This document shows positions 55,001-63,352 of a stretch of DNA of 64,000 nucleotides, piece after piece. Position numbers and translations under genes: made by a program. The stretch's first letter is position 1, and every line of letters starts with the position of its first letter. The notes beneath the pieces were generated by a model. The model was not told the origin of the DNA. It ran no database searches and worked only from the letters and a program-made list of their open reading frames with translations. Location: positions 930,001-994,000 of the forward strand of contig NC_064043.1 in assembly GCF_932526225.1 (NCBI RefSeq), given 5' to 3'. The stretch is from Nematostella vectensis (lineage: Eukaryota; Cnidaria; Anthozoa; Actiniaria; Edwardsiidae).

Positions 55001-57501
55001 AAAAGGAATTTTCATTACAATCCCCTTCAGCAATGCCACGTTAGTCTTTCGTTGCGGGCACTTGACTACTAACGCAGCGACCCGGGTTCGATTCCCGCTG
55101 ATAGCCTTTTTTTTTTCTTTATTTTTTTTTTTAAAATATCGATACTTAATTATACTGTTCTTGGTGTGTCATGACATGAAAAGAAGGTATATGGTCATTT
55201 TTATGTACTCTCAGCATCTTTGATGTGCTCATGCTTTGTTCAGGATCCTGTACATATTTTATGCACACAAGAACTAACTAGATTCCTTGGATAACTTGAT
55301 TAAGTAGATTCTAACATAGAGCATAGCGCTCGATAGATTGATATACCTTTTTTTCCGAGTATACTGTTCTATTTTTCCTAATGTTACTTTTTGGAATTTA
55401 CATTCGGAAAAAAAATTATCGATTTTAACCTTTTGGAGGTTACACTCGTAAAACAAATTCCCGAATGTAACCCTGAAACTATTCCCGAATGTAACCTCCA
55501 GTCCAATGGTGACTTTGCTTGGGATAGTTTATGATACCAATAGTATTAAAAGTAATTTTCATTACAATCCCCTTCAGCAATGCCACGTTAGTCTTTCGTT
55601 GCGGGCACTTGACTACTAACGCAGCGACCCGGGTTCGATTCCCGCTGATAGCCTATTTTTTTTTCTTTATTTTTTTTTTAAATATCGATACTTAATTATA
55701 CTGTTCTTGGTGTGTCATGACATAAAAAGAAGGTATAGGGACATTTTTATGTACTCTCAGCATCTTTGATGTGCTCATGCTTTGTTCAGGATCCTGTACA
55801 TATTTTATGCACACAAGAACTAACTAGATTCCTTGGATAACTTGATTAAGTAGATTCTAACATAGAGCATAGCGCTCGATAGATTGATATACCTTTTTTT
55901 CCGAGTATACTGTTTTATTTTTCCTAATGTTACTTTTTGGAATTTACATTCGGAAAAAAAATTATCGATTGTAACCTTTTGGAGGTTACACTCGTAAAAC
56001 AAATTCCCGAATGTAACCCTGAAGCTTTTTCCGAATGTAACCTCCAGTCCGATGGTGACTTTGCTTGGGATAGTTTACGATACCAATAGTATTAAAAGTA
56101 ATTTTCATTACAATTCCCTTCAGCAATGCCACGTTAGTCTTTCGTTGTGGGCACTTGACTCCTAACGCAGCGACCCGGGTTCGATTCCCGCTGATAGCCT
56201 TTTTTTTTTCCTTATTTTTTTTAAAAATATCGATACTTAATTATACTGTTCTTGGTGTGTCATGACGTAAAAAGAAGGTATATGGTCATTTTTATGTACT
56301 CTCAGCATCTTTGATGTGCTCATGCTTTGTTCAGGATCCTGTACATATTTTATGCACACAAGAACTAACTAGATTCCTTGGATAACTTGATTAAGTAGAT
56401 TCTAACATAGAGCATAGCGCTCGATAGATTGATATACCTTTTTTTCCGAGTATACTGTTTTATTTTTCCTAATGTTACTTTTTGGAATTTACATTCGGAA
56501 AAAAAATTATCGATTGTAACCTTTTGGAGGTTACACTCGTAAAACAAATTCCCGAATGTAACCCTGAAGCTTTTTCCGAATGTAACCTCCAGTCCGATGG
56601 TGACTTTGCTTGGGATAGTTTACGATACCAATAGTATTAAAAGTAATTTTCATTACAATTCCCTTCAGCAATGCCACGTTAGTCTTTCGTTGTGGGCACT
56701 TGACTCCTAACGCAGCGACCCGGGTTCGATTCCCGCTGATAGCCTTTTTTTTTTCCTTATTTTTTTTAAAAATATCGATACTTAATTATACTGTTCTTGG
56801 TGTGTCATGACGTAAAAAGAAGGTATATGGTCATTTTTATGTACTCTCAGCATCTTTGATGTGCTCATGCTTTGTTCAGGATCCTGTACATATTTTATGC
56901 ACACAAGAACTAACTAGATTCCTTGGATAACTTGATTAAGTAGATTCTAACATAGAGCATAGCGCTCGATAGATTGATATACCTTTTTTTCCGAGTATAC
57001 TGTTTTATTTTTCCTAATGTTACTTTTTGGAATTTACATTCGGAAAAAAAATTATCGATTGTAACCTTTTGGAGGTTACACTCGTAAAACAAATTCCCGA
57101 ATGTAACCCTGAAGCTATTCCCGAATGTAACCTCCAGTCCGATGGTGACTTTGCTTGGGATAGTTTACGATACCAATAGTATTAAAAGTAATTTTCATTA
57201 CAATTCCCTTCAGCAATGCCACGTTAGTCTTTCGTTGTGGGCACTTGACTACTAACGCAGCGACCCGGGTTCGATTCCCGCTGAGAGCCTATTTTTTTTT
57301 TCTTTATTTTTTTTTTTTTAATATCGATACTTAATTATACTGTTCTTGGTGTGTCATGACATAAAAAGAAGGTATTGGGACATTTTTATGTACTCTCAGC
57401 ATCTTTGATGTGCTCATGCTTTGTTCAGGATCCTGTACATATTTTATGCACACAAGAACTAACTAGATTCCTTGGATAACTTGATTAAGTAGATTCTAAC
57501 A
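34017..57501. repeat. Tandem array of ~546-bp monomers, right part (array 2)
   Basis: About 43 further copies continue the array in the same orientation and phase after the retrotransposon; the first resumes mid-monomer at ATTAAGTAGATTC. The array ends inside a monomer at GTAGATTCTAAC (57501). Large re-duplicated blocks are visible from shared rare variants. Examples are 2181 bp (36.2 with 38.4 kb), 3817 bp (38.4 with 42.2 kb), 1633 bp (43.5 with 45.1 kb) and 1638 bp (52.4-54.05 with 54.05-55.69 kb). Confidence 0.95.
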
Positions 57502-58413
57502 CTGGACGAAAAAACGGATTTGCAGATATAGTAAATATGTTTTGCAACTATGGTGAAGTCCATATTTACTCGCCTTTACTCAAATTCAAATATTGAATTT
57601 GCTTTATATTTGGCACCAAGACAAACCAAGTGAAGGCCGATTTTACTTCATATTTGCTAATATTTAAAAACAGTGCAAAGAACGGATTTGCAGTTATATT
57701 CACGCACCGGTAAATACGATAGCAAATGTTATGTTTTCGTCATGTTTGCTTGCATTTGCTCATGATGCAAAGAGTGTATATTCATTATATTTACTACTAC
57801 AGCAAGGGTCACTTTTGCAAATTATTTGCCCATCAAAAAACATCTTAGCAAATTTGCCTTTTGCACGGCGTGCGAATGTTACCAATTAATACATTTGTTC
57901 TAAATTTGCAGTCAGGACAAACCAATAGATCCCATCTGCCCCTTCCCACAAAATATGTTAAGATATATACAGAGAGACCAACAAGAATATCTAGTGAAAT
58001 CATTTATTTCGTGTATTTTCTGTAATCAGTAAAATATAATCGGTATTTATACATTTGGTTTGGTCCAATAAGTGTATATTTCAAAATCAATAAATTACTA
58101 TAAACATTATTTTATCAGCTCTTGGTCAAAGTAATAATTCTTTGAATATTATTCTTTCAATATTCTAAATAAATCATATCTCCTTTATTTAATAAATTGT
58201 AGCCTCATCTACTGTTTTTCGAGGAAAATAGTTCAATAATAAATCTGAATACTCATAAACTTGTTGTAATAAAAATCGTTGTGAATTTGTAAATCAAGTC
58301 GATCACTATATGCTTTAACAATAACATTTTTGTGCCAACGCACAAGTCCATCATTCATAGCAAAATAGAGAAGATGGTGCTAATTCGAAAAGAATAGCTT
58401 GCATGTAGGCAAC
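57502..58413. other. AT-rich non-coding flank right of array 2
   Basis: Unique sequence starting abruptly after the last array base. No convincing exon or RNA gene is seen. The first 400 bp is rich in TTTGCA/TGCAAA words; ACGGATTTGCAG followed by TATA-like sequence occurs near 57513 and again near 57672. A similar word-rich style returns at 61.4-61.6 kb, hinting at a dispersed element. The stretch 58000-58330 is plain AT-rich sequence. Confidence 0.5.
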
Positions 58414-58484
58414 CTAAAGCTGATGCTTCACAGCCCAATCGGGAGCATCAATTGGTGCAGTTCTTTTCGAATTAGCACCATCTT
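58371..58484. repeat. 24-bp perfect inverted repeat at the gene's 3' end
   Basis: AAGATGGTGCTAATTCGAAA and its next four bases (58371-58394) are perfectly inverted at 58461-58484. The 66-nt loop contains a nested stem, TGATGCT with AGCATCA (58421-58427 and 58444-58450). The right arm lies in the continued reading frame of the minus-strand gene's last exon. The left arm lies past its stop, so an mRNA would fold back on its own 3' end. Confidence 0.9.
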
Positions 58485-58751
58485 TCCTCCTGTACATGAT
58501 GTTTGTGCTTCTCTGGCCCCTGCCCTTCCAACTTTTTAGGCCATCAATGAATCCCCCTCCTCACTCCTCCATGGAAGCTTATGCTTGTAAAGCAGTTTAG
58601 GTGCTTCCTCGTCAGACCCCTCATTTTCTCCATCAGACCTTGTGTGCTCCGAGGACATATAGTCCACGGACCTGATTTCAAAGTATTTCCCTTTTCTCTC
58701 CTCGTTGATGCTGGAGCTTTCCCTCAAGGTCTTTTTTCGTAGCGTTGTTTT
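58414..58751 (-). CDS. Last exon of the minus-strand gene, with a likely frameshift
   Basis: Acceptor TCTTTTTGTAG; phase 0 gives KTTLRKKTLRESSSINEERK, then FEIRSVDYMSSEHTRS, an acidic stretch and HKLPWRSEEGDSLMA before TAA at 58536-58538. From the G5 run (58553-58557) a frame shifted by one base reads on as LKSWKGRGQRSTNIMYRRKD and ends APDWAVKHQL at TAG 58414-58416. The tail has the same compositional style, so one G may have been lost or miscounted. Confidence 0.6.
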
Positions 58752-60977
58752 CTACAAAAAGAGAAGAGAAACAAATGTATTTGATTTTCTGAATATTGTG
58801 AGTTGTTGTCCAGGGAATTCTTGCCTTTTTGAATCATGCATTAAAAATTGAGATTTGGACCTTGACTATATAAACTGAATCACAAGAGTACCTTGTTTTC
58901 ATGTGACTGTGAAATAGATACTAACCAAATACCTACTGCTATACACAATGAAGGTAATTTTTATTGTATTTTCCTTTTCACTCTTGACTAGTAAACACTA
59001 TTAAACACTGATTATTAGTAGTTTTTGTTTCAAAGTCAGATGAATACCACTCTAAGGGGCCATTTACATAGACTAGGGTTCCTCGGGGGGGGGGGGGGGG
59101 GGGGGAATTTGGATTTGATAATTGGTAGAAATATCTAGCAATAGTCTGGCAATGGGATAGGAGACCAACATCTTAGAGGATTAAGGTCTTCAAAATTATC
59201 TATGCCATAGCTATCACATCAATCATTAGTTTTAGTCATACTCACTGTGTTAAGCTGGCTGCGCTTTCTCGGCCTGTTTAAGGTGGCATCATAACTGTCA
59301 TTTGCTTTTGTGACATGCCCCCTCTTTTTAGTTCTGAAATAGACATGCATTGCAGCTGCAAAAGAAAAAAAAAAGGAATTTGTCATCAGGGGCAGATGCA
59401 GGATTTTTCCATAGGGGTGGTTGCAGTACTAATTTGAACTGGTGGGGAGTATAATGGATCATTGATTAAATGGGTTTCATCATGGGTATATGTATAGGTG
59501 TATGGTGGATGTGTGCCCCTGGTCATGAGTCAAGGTTAGTAGCAAAAGACCTGTGAGGAAGTAGACGATTTTGCCTTCAATCTAAACAGTTTGGTTTCTT
59601 AACAATATCCAGGGTCCAGAATAAGCTTTTGAAAAAGGTTGTCTGCTGAGATGAACGGTAATACTCACTGTGGACCTAGGCACACAGAGACAACTCTCCG
59701 TCACACAAACAAACCTTTTATGGCAGTTGACGATGACTTGCTATCTGTACTGCGCACTCCCGCAAATATGCCACGACTAACTTCTTTGTTGAAGTCATCA
59801 TCATAACTAAAATAAACAATAACAAGTTTTATTTTTTATTGTACTATATATTTATTTGAACCGGAACTTTATATTTATTTGAACCGGAACAATCGTTAAA
59901 TTATTATTACAATTATTAAAACACATTTAGTCAATTATTTGGCCAAAGAGCTTTAGAGACTGATCAGGTTTTGTTTTGTTTAGCCCTTCTAATTTCTAGG
60001 GTGTCAGGATGCCTGTGTTTTGCTGAAATCCCAGGTCATATGCTGATCAGTTCCATCTTCGTCGTCATTGCTGAGCTCTTTATAGACCTGCCTAACATGA
60101 GCCTAAAACAAAATGTTCTATCATTACAACTTGAAACTTCTTTGTAGGGATTTTGAATGACCAATACGCACACCCAATGCTTTAAAGGGTATAATCACTG
60201 TAAGGTGATTAGAATGTGAGAAATCAATGCTCTCATATAATCAACATGAAAAATCTCTCAGCTACATATAAGCTATGAGTCATTATGAGTCCATTCGTCC
60301 AGCTTCAAATTGTCTACTCTACTCCATGGAATATTCAAGACCCCGGGGTGCTGGGGTGGGGTTCCCGAAATGTCAGGCGCAGCCGCTTGGCAAGAAAACA
60401 TACAACTAGAAAATGGCTGTAGAAAAAGGTTTTGGAACAACCATCCTATTGTCGACATGATTGTCTTTTTTACAAAGGGAAAGGCCATCTTAACTATTTT
60501 AGCTGCTTCTACTTTGTTTATAGTGAGGTATTTATACTTGAGAAGTTTAAAGACATCATCACACTTTGTCTTCCATGACTTTGAATTTTCCAAGCCTTCC
60601 ATCTGTGTTTTTAGCCTGAGTATGACATAAAAGTATCACAATTAAGATGGATAATTAAATAATAACTGTAGCATAACATAAAAGCAATTGATTGTAGTGT
60701 CTAAACCTATATCTCATAATTATTTATAATATAGACACCAGTGTTTTGCTAGGTAATAAGCTTATATACACAACTCGTAAAATTATAATATAGGAAACTA
60801 CATTCGGGACCTCGAGTGATGAATTCTGATGAATCATTTGAAGCGATTTTGTCTGTTTTTTTGTGTATGTCTATATAATTAAGGTAAAAAACGGTGGTAG
60901 TAAGATTACATGGCCAATGCTTACCATTCAGCTTTCTCTGCTCTAAAATCGGACTCCAGCTTCATGGAGGACGCCAT
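58414..60977 (-). CDS. Spliced gene of unknown function, C14orf93-like, probably disrupted
   Basis: Six minus-strand exons can be read: 60977-60925, 60615 to ~60495 or 60474, 60102 to ~60013, 59806-59715, 59355-59246 and 58751-58414. Most borders are GT..AG. Phases agree at junctions 1/2 (TG|G), 4/5 (G|CT) and 5/6 (phase 0), and exon 2 joins exon 3 in phase 0 with either candidate donor. The product is hydrophilic and basic in the middle, with VYFRTKKRGHVTKA and RPRKRSQ, then acidic YMSSE...SDEE and KLPWRSEE. From memory this order resembles C14orf93-like proteins of marine invertebrates; function unknown, not verified. Two defects: no GT donor after exon 3 in the needed phase, and a stop at 58536 caused by a likely frameshift in a G5 run (58553-58557), after which the shifted frame continues protein-like to TAG at 58414. 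Either a decaying copy or sequence errors. Confidence 0.55.
59085..59105 (+). repeat. Poly(G) run of 21
   Basis: Twenty-one consecutive Gs in the intron between exons 5 and 6 of the minus-strand gene (a C run in its transcript). Length is likely unstable and error-prone in sequencing. Confidence 0.9.
59246..59355 (-). CDS. Exon 5 of the minus-strand gene
   Basis: Acceptor CTTTTGCAG, 110 nt, strong donor GTGAGT at 59245. The split codon G|CT gives Ala, and the frame reads AAMHVYFRTKKRGHVTKAND, then basic RPRKRSQLNT. It ends in phase 0, matching exon 6. Confidence 0.65.
59387..59521. mobile_element. Small TIR element (MITE-like) in an intron
   Basis: CAGGGGCA (59387-59394) is inverted as TGCCCCTG (59514-59521), 135 bp in all. 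GTCAT flanks both sides (59382-59386 and 59522-59526). The start CAGGGGCAGATGCAGGATTT resembles termini of hAT-like elements known from many animals, but hAT duplications are 8 bp and only 5 bp match here. It lies about 30 bp from the acceptor of exon 5 and has no coding capacity. Confidence 0.55.
59715..59806 (-). CDS. Exon 4 of the minus-strand gene
   Basis: Acceptor TTTATTTTAG, 92 nt, donor GTTTGT at 59714. In the frame compatible with exon 5 it reads YDDDFNKEVSRGIFAGVRST, ending with one base of a split codon. The other two frames hit stops or give low-complexity Met runs. Confidence 0.55.
59847..59890. repeat. Two copies of a 21-bp word, period 23
   Basis: TATATTTATTTGAACCGGAA plus C occurs at 59847 and 59870 in the intron upstream of exon 4 (minus strand). 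A simple slipped duplication. Confidence 0.85.
60013..60102 (-). CDS. Exon 3 of the minus-strand gene (right border unclear)
   Basis: A good acceptor (TTTTGTTTTAG) at 60103 opens phase 0 to AHVRQVYKELSNDDEDG, then HMTWDFSK, before a TGA near 60006. No GT follows in the required phase. CAG|GCATCC (a GC donor) ends at 60013 but leaves phase 0, whereas exon 4 needs two bases carried over. This is the first sign that the locus may be damaged. Confidence 0.4.
60474..60615 (-). CDS. Exon 2 of the minus-strand gene
   Basis: Acceptor CATACTCAG precedes 60615; the split codon TG|G gives Trp, and the frame continues LKTQMEGLENSKSWKTK with a predicted helical, charged character. The donor is uncertain: GTAAAA at 60473 or GTTAAG at 60494. 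Both leave phase 0. Without splicing, the frame stays open to 60273. The overlapping plus-strand frame 60310-60630 is its antisense shadow. Confidence 0.5.
60925..60977 (-). CDS. Exon 1 of the minus-strand gene (start exon)
   Basis: Starts CAAGATGGCGTCC and encodes MASSMKLESDFRAEKAE before ending in TG at donor GTAAGC (60924-60919). CAAGATGGCG matches the YY1-type element often found over start codons of animal genes. I chose this ATG because the frame runs straight into a good donor and matches exon 2. Confidence 0.65.
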
Positions 60978-60997
60978 CTTGTGAGTAGAATACAAAT

Positions 60998-61046
60998 GTC
61001 ACGTGGTTTTACTGTATGTAAGCGACATACAGAGAAACCACGTGAC
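60998..61046. promoter_or_regulatory. E-box hairpin next to the gene's start
   Basis: Arms 60998-61019 and 61025-61046 (22 nt, two mismatches, 5-nt loop) each contain CACGTG (61000-61005 and 61039-61044), the palindromic E box bound by bHLH-ZIP factors such as USF or MYC/MAX. It begins 21 bp upstream of the minus-strand ATG, so it lies in the 5' UTR or core promoter. A second small inverted pair, CAAGATA with TATCTTG, follows near 61055. Confidence 0.6.
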
Positions 61047-61460
61047 TGTGACGCAAGATACTAAAATATCTTGACTGCAGGATTTTCGAACAATGTTTTA
61101 AGGGTAAAATAAATAAGTTATTTACCGACTTGAGGTCGGTCCAAATAGAGAAAAACTGTGACAGAGGTCTGGGAAATGCTGACCGAGGCCGGACCTCCCA
61201 GCCGGTAAATAACCTTACACCGCCATCTGGTCGCTCTCGCCTTTTTTCCATCAAACCCGCGTATAAGAAACACACACAAAAACCCCGACGATTTTCACTA
61301 GTACCTTGATGATGATTTTAGATGTTTGGCCTACTAAAAGCGACAACAAAAAAATTTGTCGCACACGACTGTCACCGTCAAACACTAAGTGATATTACAA
61401 CACACCTTGCAGATATAAGTAAAGATAATCTAGTGAGTGTAAATCCATGCAAATCTAAAT
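61047..61460. other. Presumed upstream region of the minus-strand gene
   Basis: No second gene is evident. A minus-strand frame of 88 codons (61009-61275) lacks family features and overlaps the E-box hairpin, so I do not call it. TTGCAGATATAAGTAAA near 61407 echoes the sequence at 57518, just outside array 2. Confidence 0.4.
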
Positions 61461-61462
61461 TC

Positions 61463-61624
61463 GATCTTTGAACTGTATTTGCACAAAATACAAACATGAA
61501 ATTTACATACAAATTTACCACCCAAGCAAATTATTCAAAGTTGATCTTTGAACTGTATTTGCACAAAATAAAAACATGGAATTTACATAAAAAATTACCA
61601 TCCAAGCAAATCAGTCAAAGTTGA
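61463..61624. repeat. 80-bp tandem duplication
   Basis: GATCTTTGAACTGTATTTGC recurs at 61463 and 61543, and the rest of each unit matches with scattered changes up to CAAAGTTGATC. Two copies only, rich in ATTTGCA words. Confidence 0.85.
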
Positions 61625-61650
61625 TCGGATCAGTTCACCGTCCTGGGCCA

Positions 61651-61845
61651 TCGTGAAGGATTTTCAAAATCGTGAAGGATTTCGAAATCCTTCACGATTT
61701 TTAAAATCCTTCACGATTTTTAAAATCCTTCACGATTTCGAAATCGTTCACGATTTTTAAAATCCTTCACGATTTCGAAATCCTTCACGATTTTTAAAAT
61801 CCTTCACGATTTGGAAATCCTTCACGATTACGAAATCGTTCACGT
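61651..61845. repeat. Self-complementary minisatellite, 18-19-bp unit
   Basis: TTCACGATT repeats at 61691, 61710, 61729, 61747, 61766, 61784, 61803, 61821 and 61839. Units are joined by TTAAAA, TTCGAAAT or similar spacers that are themselves palindromic. The first two units (61651-61680) are inverted (TCGTGAAGGATTTT), so the array turns around at GATTTCGAAATC. Alternate units can pair with each other, giving many possible hairpins. Confidence 0.9.
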
Positions 61846-62085
61846 TATTGTATTAGTCCGGCTTCACGACTTTCGAATTTGTGTGAAATTGTTATAGCGG
61901 ATATAGCTTTCCCGTTCGCTTAGCCACCAGTGCACGGTGGAATGCGGCAAGTGCGCCCACTCGAATGGTTTCACAAGTCATTTAGATAGAAGGAAGTAGT
62001 TTGTTAAAATACTGCTCATGGGTAATACAATGTTTGAACTTAGTCTATACACTGTAATATTTTTGTTCTCTTTTGTTCTGGCTTG

Positions 62086-62140
62086 ACTATTACACATTAA
62101 CAATTACATTTTGTTGCACGGGATTTTAAAAACCACTCTA
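62086..62140. repeat. Diverged relic of array 1 sequence
   Basis: TTTTGTTGCACGGGATTTTA, then AAAACCACTCTA, parallels the array 1 segment around 2316-2345 (TTTGTTTCACGGGTTAATGA, then AAACCACTCTA), with a similar TATTACAC lead-in. This suggests that a piece of the 2-kb monomer, the right half of its foldback, also exists as a dispersed element. Confidence 0.4.
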
Positions 62141-63095
62141 TCACCTTTGTTAGCTTGAACATGTATTTTTCATTCAGTTCGGAGATATAGTGACACGGCA
62201 TCGAACATACGCGTTTGGGAGGGGGGGGGGGGGGTTCAATTTGGATTTTTTTTAGGTAATAAACAATGCAACTTATCCACTTCTCCGTATACAAATTTAG
62301 TACATAGGTTTGGCTGAAAGTGAATTATAAAGTCAGAGTCTTCATCAACATCCCCATCATCTTTGGAGGGTTAAGTATTTAGAGCAAAATTCTGTCTCTC
62401 CGATTTCTTAGCGAAATCAAATCACCAGGATCTGCTAGATTTTTCGAAAAAGTTTGTTCTTAACTGCGCATATTTACTGCACGACAAAGTGGAACTCGTC
62501 CTCTACCGTGTCCGGACATAATTGGTATGTCCGTTCATGAACTGTTACACCTCCCCTTCTCTATTTCGAGGTCATGGTCGAGGTAAAAATGGTGGCGCAA
62601 AGTATGACGCCTCCCCCCCCCCCCCATCCCCCAAGCAAAAAATTAAATAATAATAATGAAATAAAGGGCTTGTAATTTGTATAAGTTGTCTTTGTTGAAA
62701 TAACATTCCATAGTCATGTGATGTGGCGACTCAATAATCACCGGGTTTTTCTAGCTATTTAAGTACCGTAATGACTGGTAAAGACGCCCTACTTCAGATA
62801 AGCGCCCCTCTTCGATCTCGCATATTGAAATAAGTTCACCCTTCCCTATGAGCACCCCCCCCTCCTTTTTATCTATCTCACATTGACATCCACACACCAC
62901 ACGACGGTTCCTTTTTATCCGTTCATCTTCTATGTCCAATGAGCGCCTCTCTCCCTGGCCCAACTGCGTACACGAGCTAGTGATACCCGAATCCGCACAA
63001 GTACTGCCTAAGGAGGTCCGGTAGTTTAGTTGGAGAAGCTGATATGGAACACTGGACCTTACGTCAATCACTTGTGTACTACAGGAGGGACTTCT
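62141..63095. other. Intergenic stretch with GCGCCC-rich remnant
   Basis: Around 62785-62950 the words GACGCCCTAC, AAGCGCCCCT, GAGCACCCCC and GAGCGCCTCT recur every 20 to 80 bases, like decayed DNA-transposon termini seen in some invertebrate genomes (from memory). A 121-codon minus-strand frame (62751-63116) covers this but shows no recognisable domain; I do not call it a gene. Nothing else is supported here. Confidence 0.35.
62220..62234 (+). repeat. Poly(G) tract
   Basis: Fourteen uninterrupted Gs (62221-62234) after GGGA. A C13 tract lies nearby at 62613-62625. Both are homopolymers in otherwise ordinary intergenic DNA. Confidence 0.85.
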
Positions 63096-63126
63096 ACATA
63101 CTAGCTTGTAGTACAAGCTAGTATGT
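63096..63126. repeat. 31-bp near-perfect palindrome
   Basis: ACATACTAGCTTGTA (63096-63110), a single G, then the exact reverse complement (63112-63126). All 15 pairs match. Confidence 0.93.
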
Positions 63127-63352
63127 TATTTGTTGCAAAAAACATTGATATGTATAGGTAATCTAGTTATCTAAATATAGTTTTCCATACTCATATTTAT
63201 ATTATATTATTCTAAATCAGTGTACTTTTACCTTGAACGTCGAAGATTATTTTTGATCGCTATTGCCTCTCTTGGATCAAGCCACTTGTTGTACCAGAGT
63301 AATTAAAACGATAAACCAAAAAGTGAAGCGGACTCTAAAAAGTTTTCGTTGA

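Noticed and set aside
10771-57092. Recurring 60-codon minus-strand frame (starting MFYECNLQK) and a 68-codon plus-strand frame in the 546-bp monomers
   Set aside because: They recur only because the monomer recurs. Frames shift with poly(A) length between copies, both strands are open over the same bases, and there is no domain or start context.
10646-57501. CRISPR array
   Set aside because: The repeat unit is 546 bp with no short repeat-spacer alternation, and the context is clearly eukaryotic.
1-57501. 5S rRNA, U6/U2 snRNA or spliced-leader gene clusters
   Set aside because: These are common tandem arrays in animals, but I found no 5S internal control region, no U6 or U2 core, and no donor plus Sm-site arrangement in either monomer.
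60310-60630. 106-codon plus-strand frame
   Set aside because: It is antisense to exon 2 of the minus-strand gene, whose splice phases fit.
61009-61275. 88-codon minus-strand frame
   Set aside because: It overlaps the E-box hairpin and upstream region of the gene and shows no family features.
61861-61960. tRNA candidate around CCACCAGTGCACGGTGG
   Set aside because: Only a 5-bp inverted word; no A or B box and no cloverleaf.
62751-63116. 121-codon minus-strand frame as a gene
   Set aside because: No recognised domain, odd composition, and it lies over a GCGCCC-rich remnant; chance openness is more likely.
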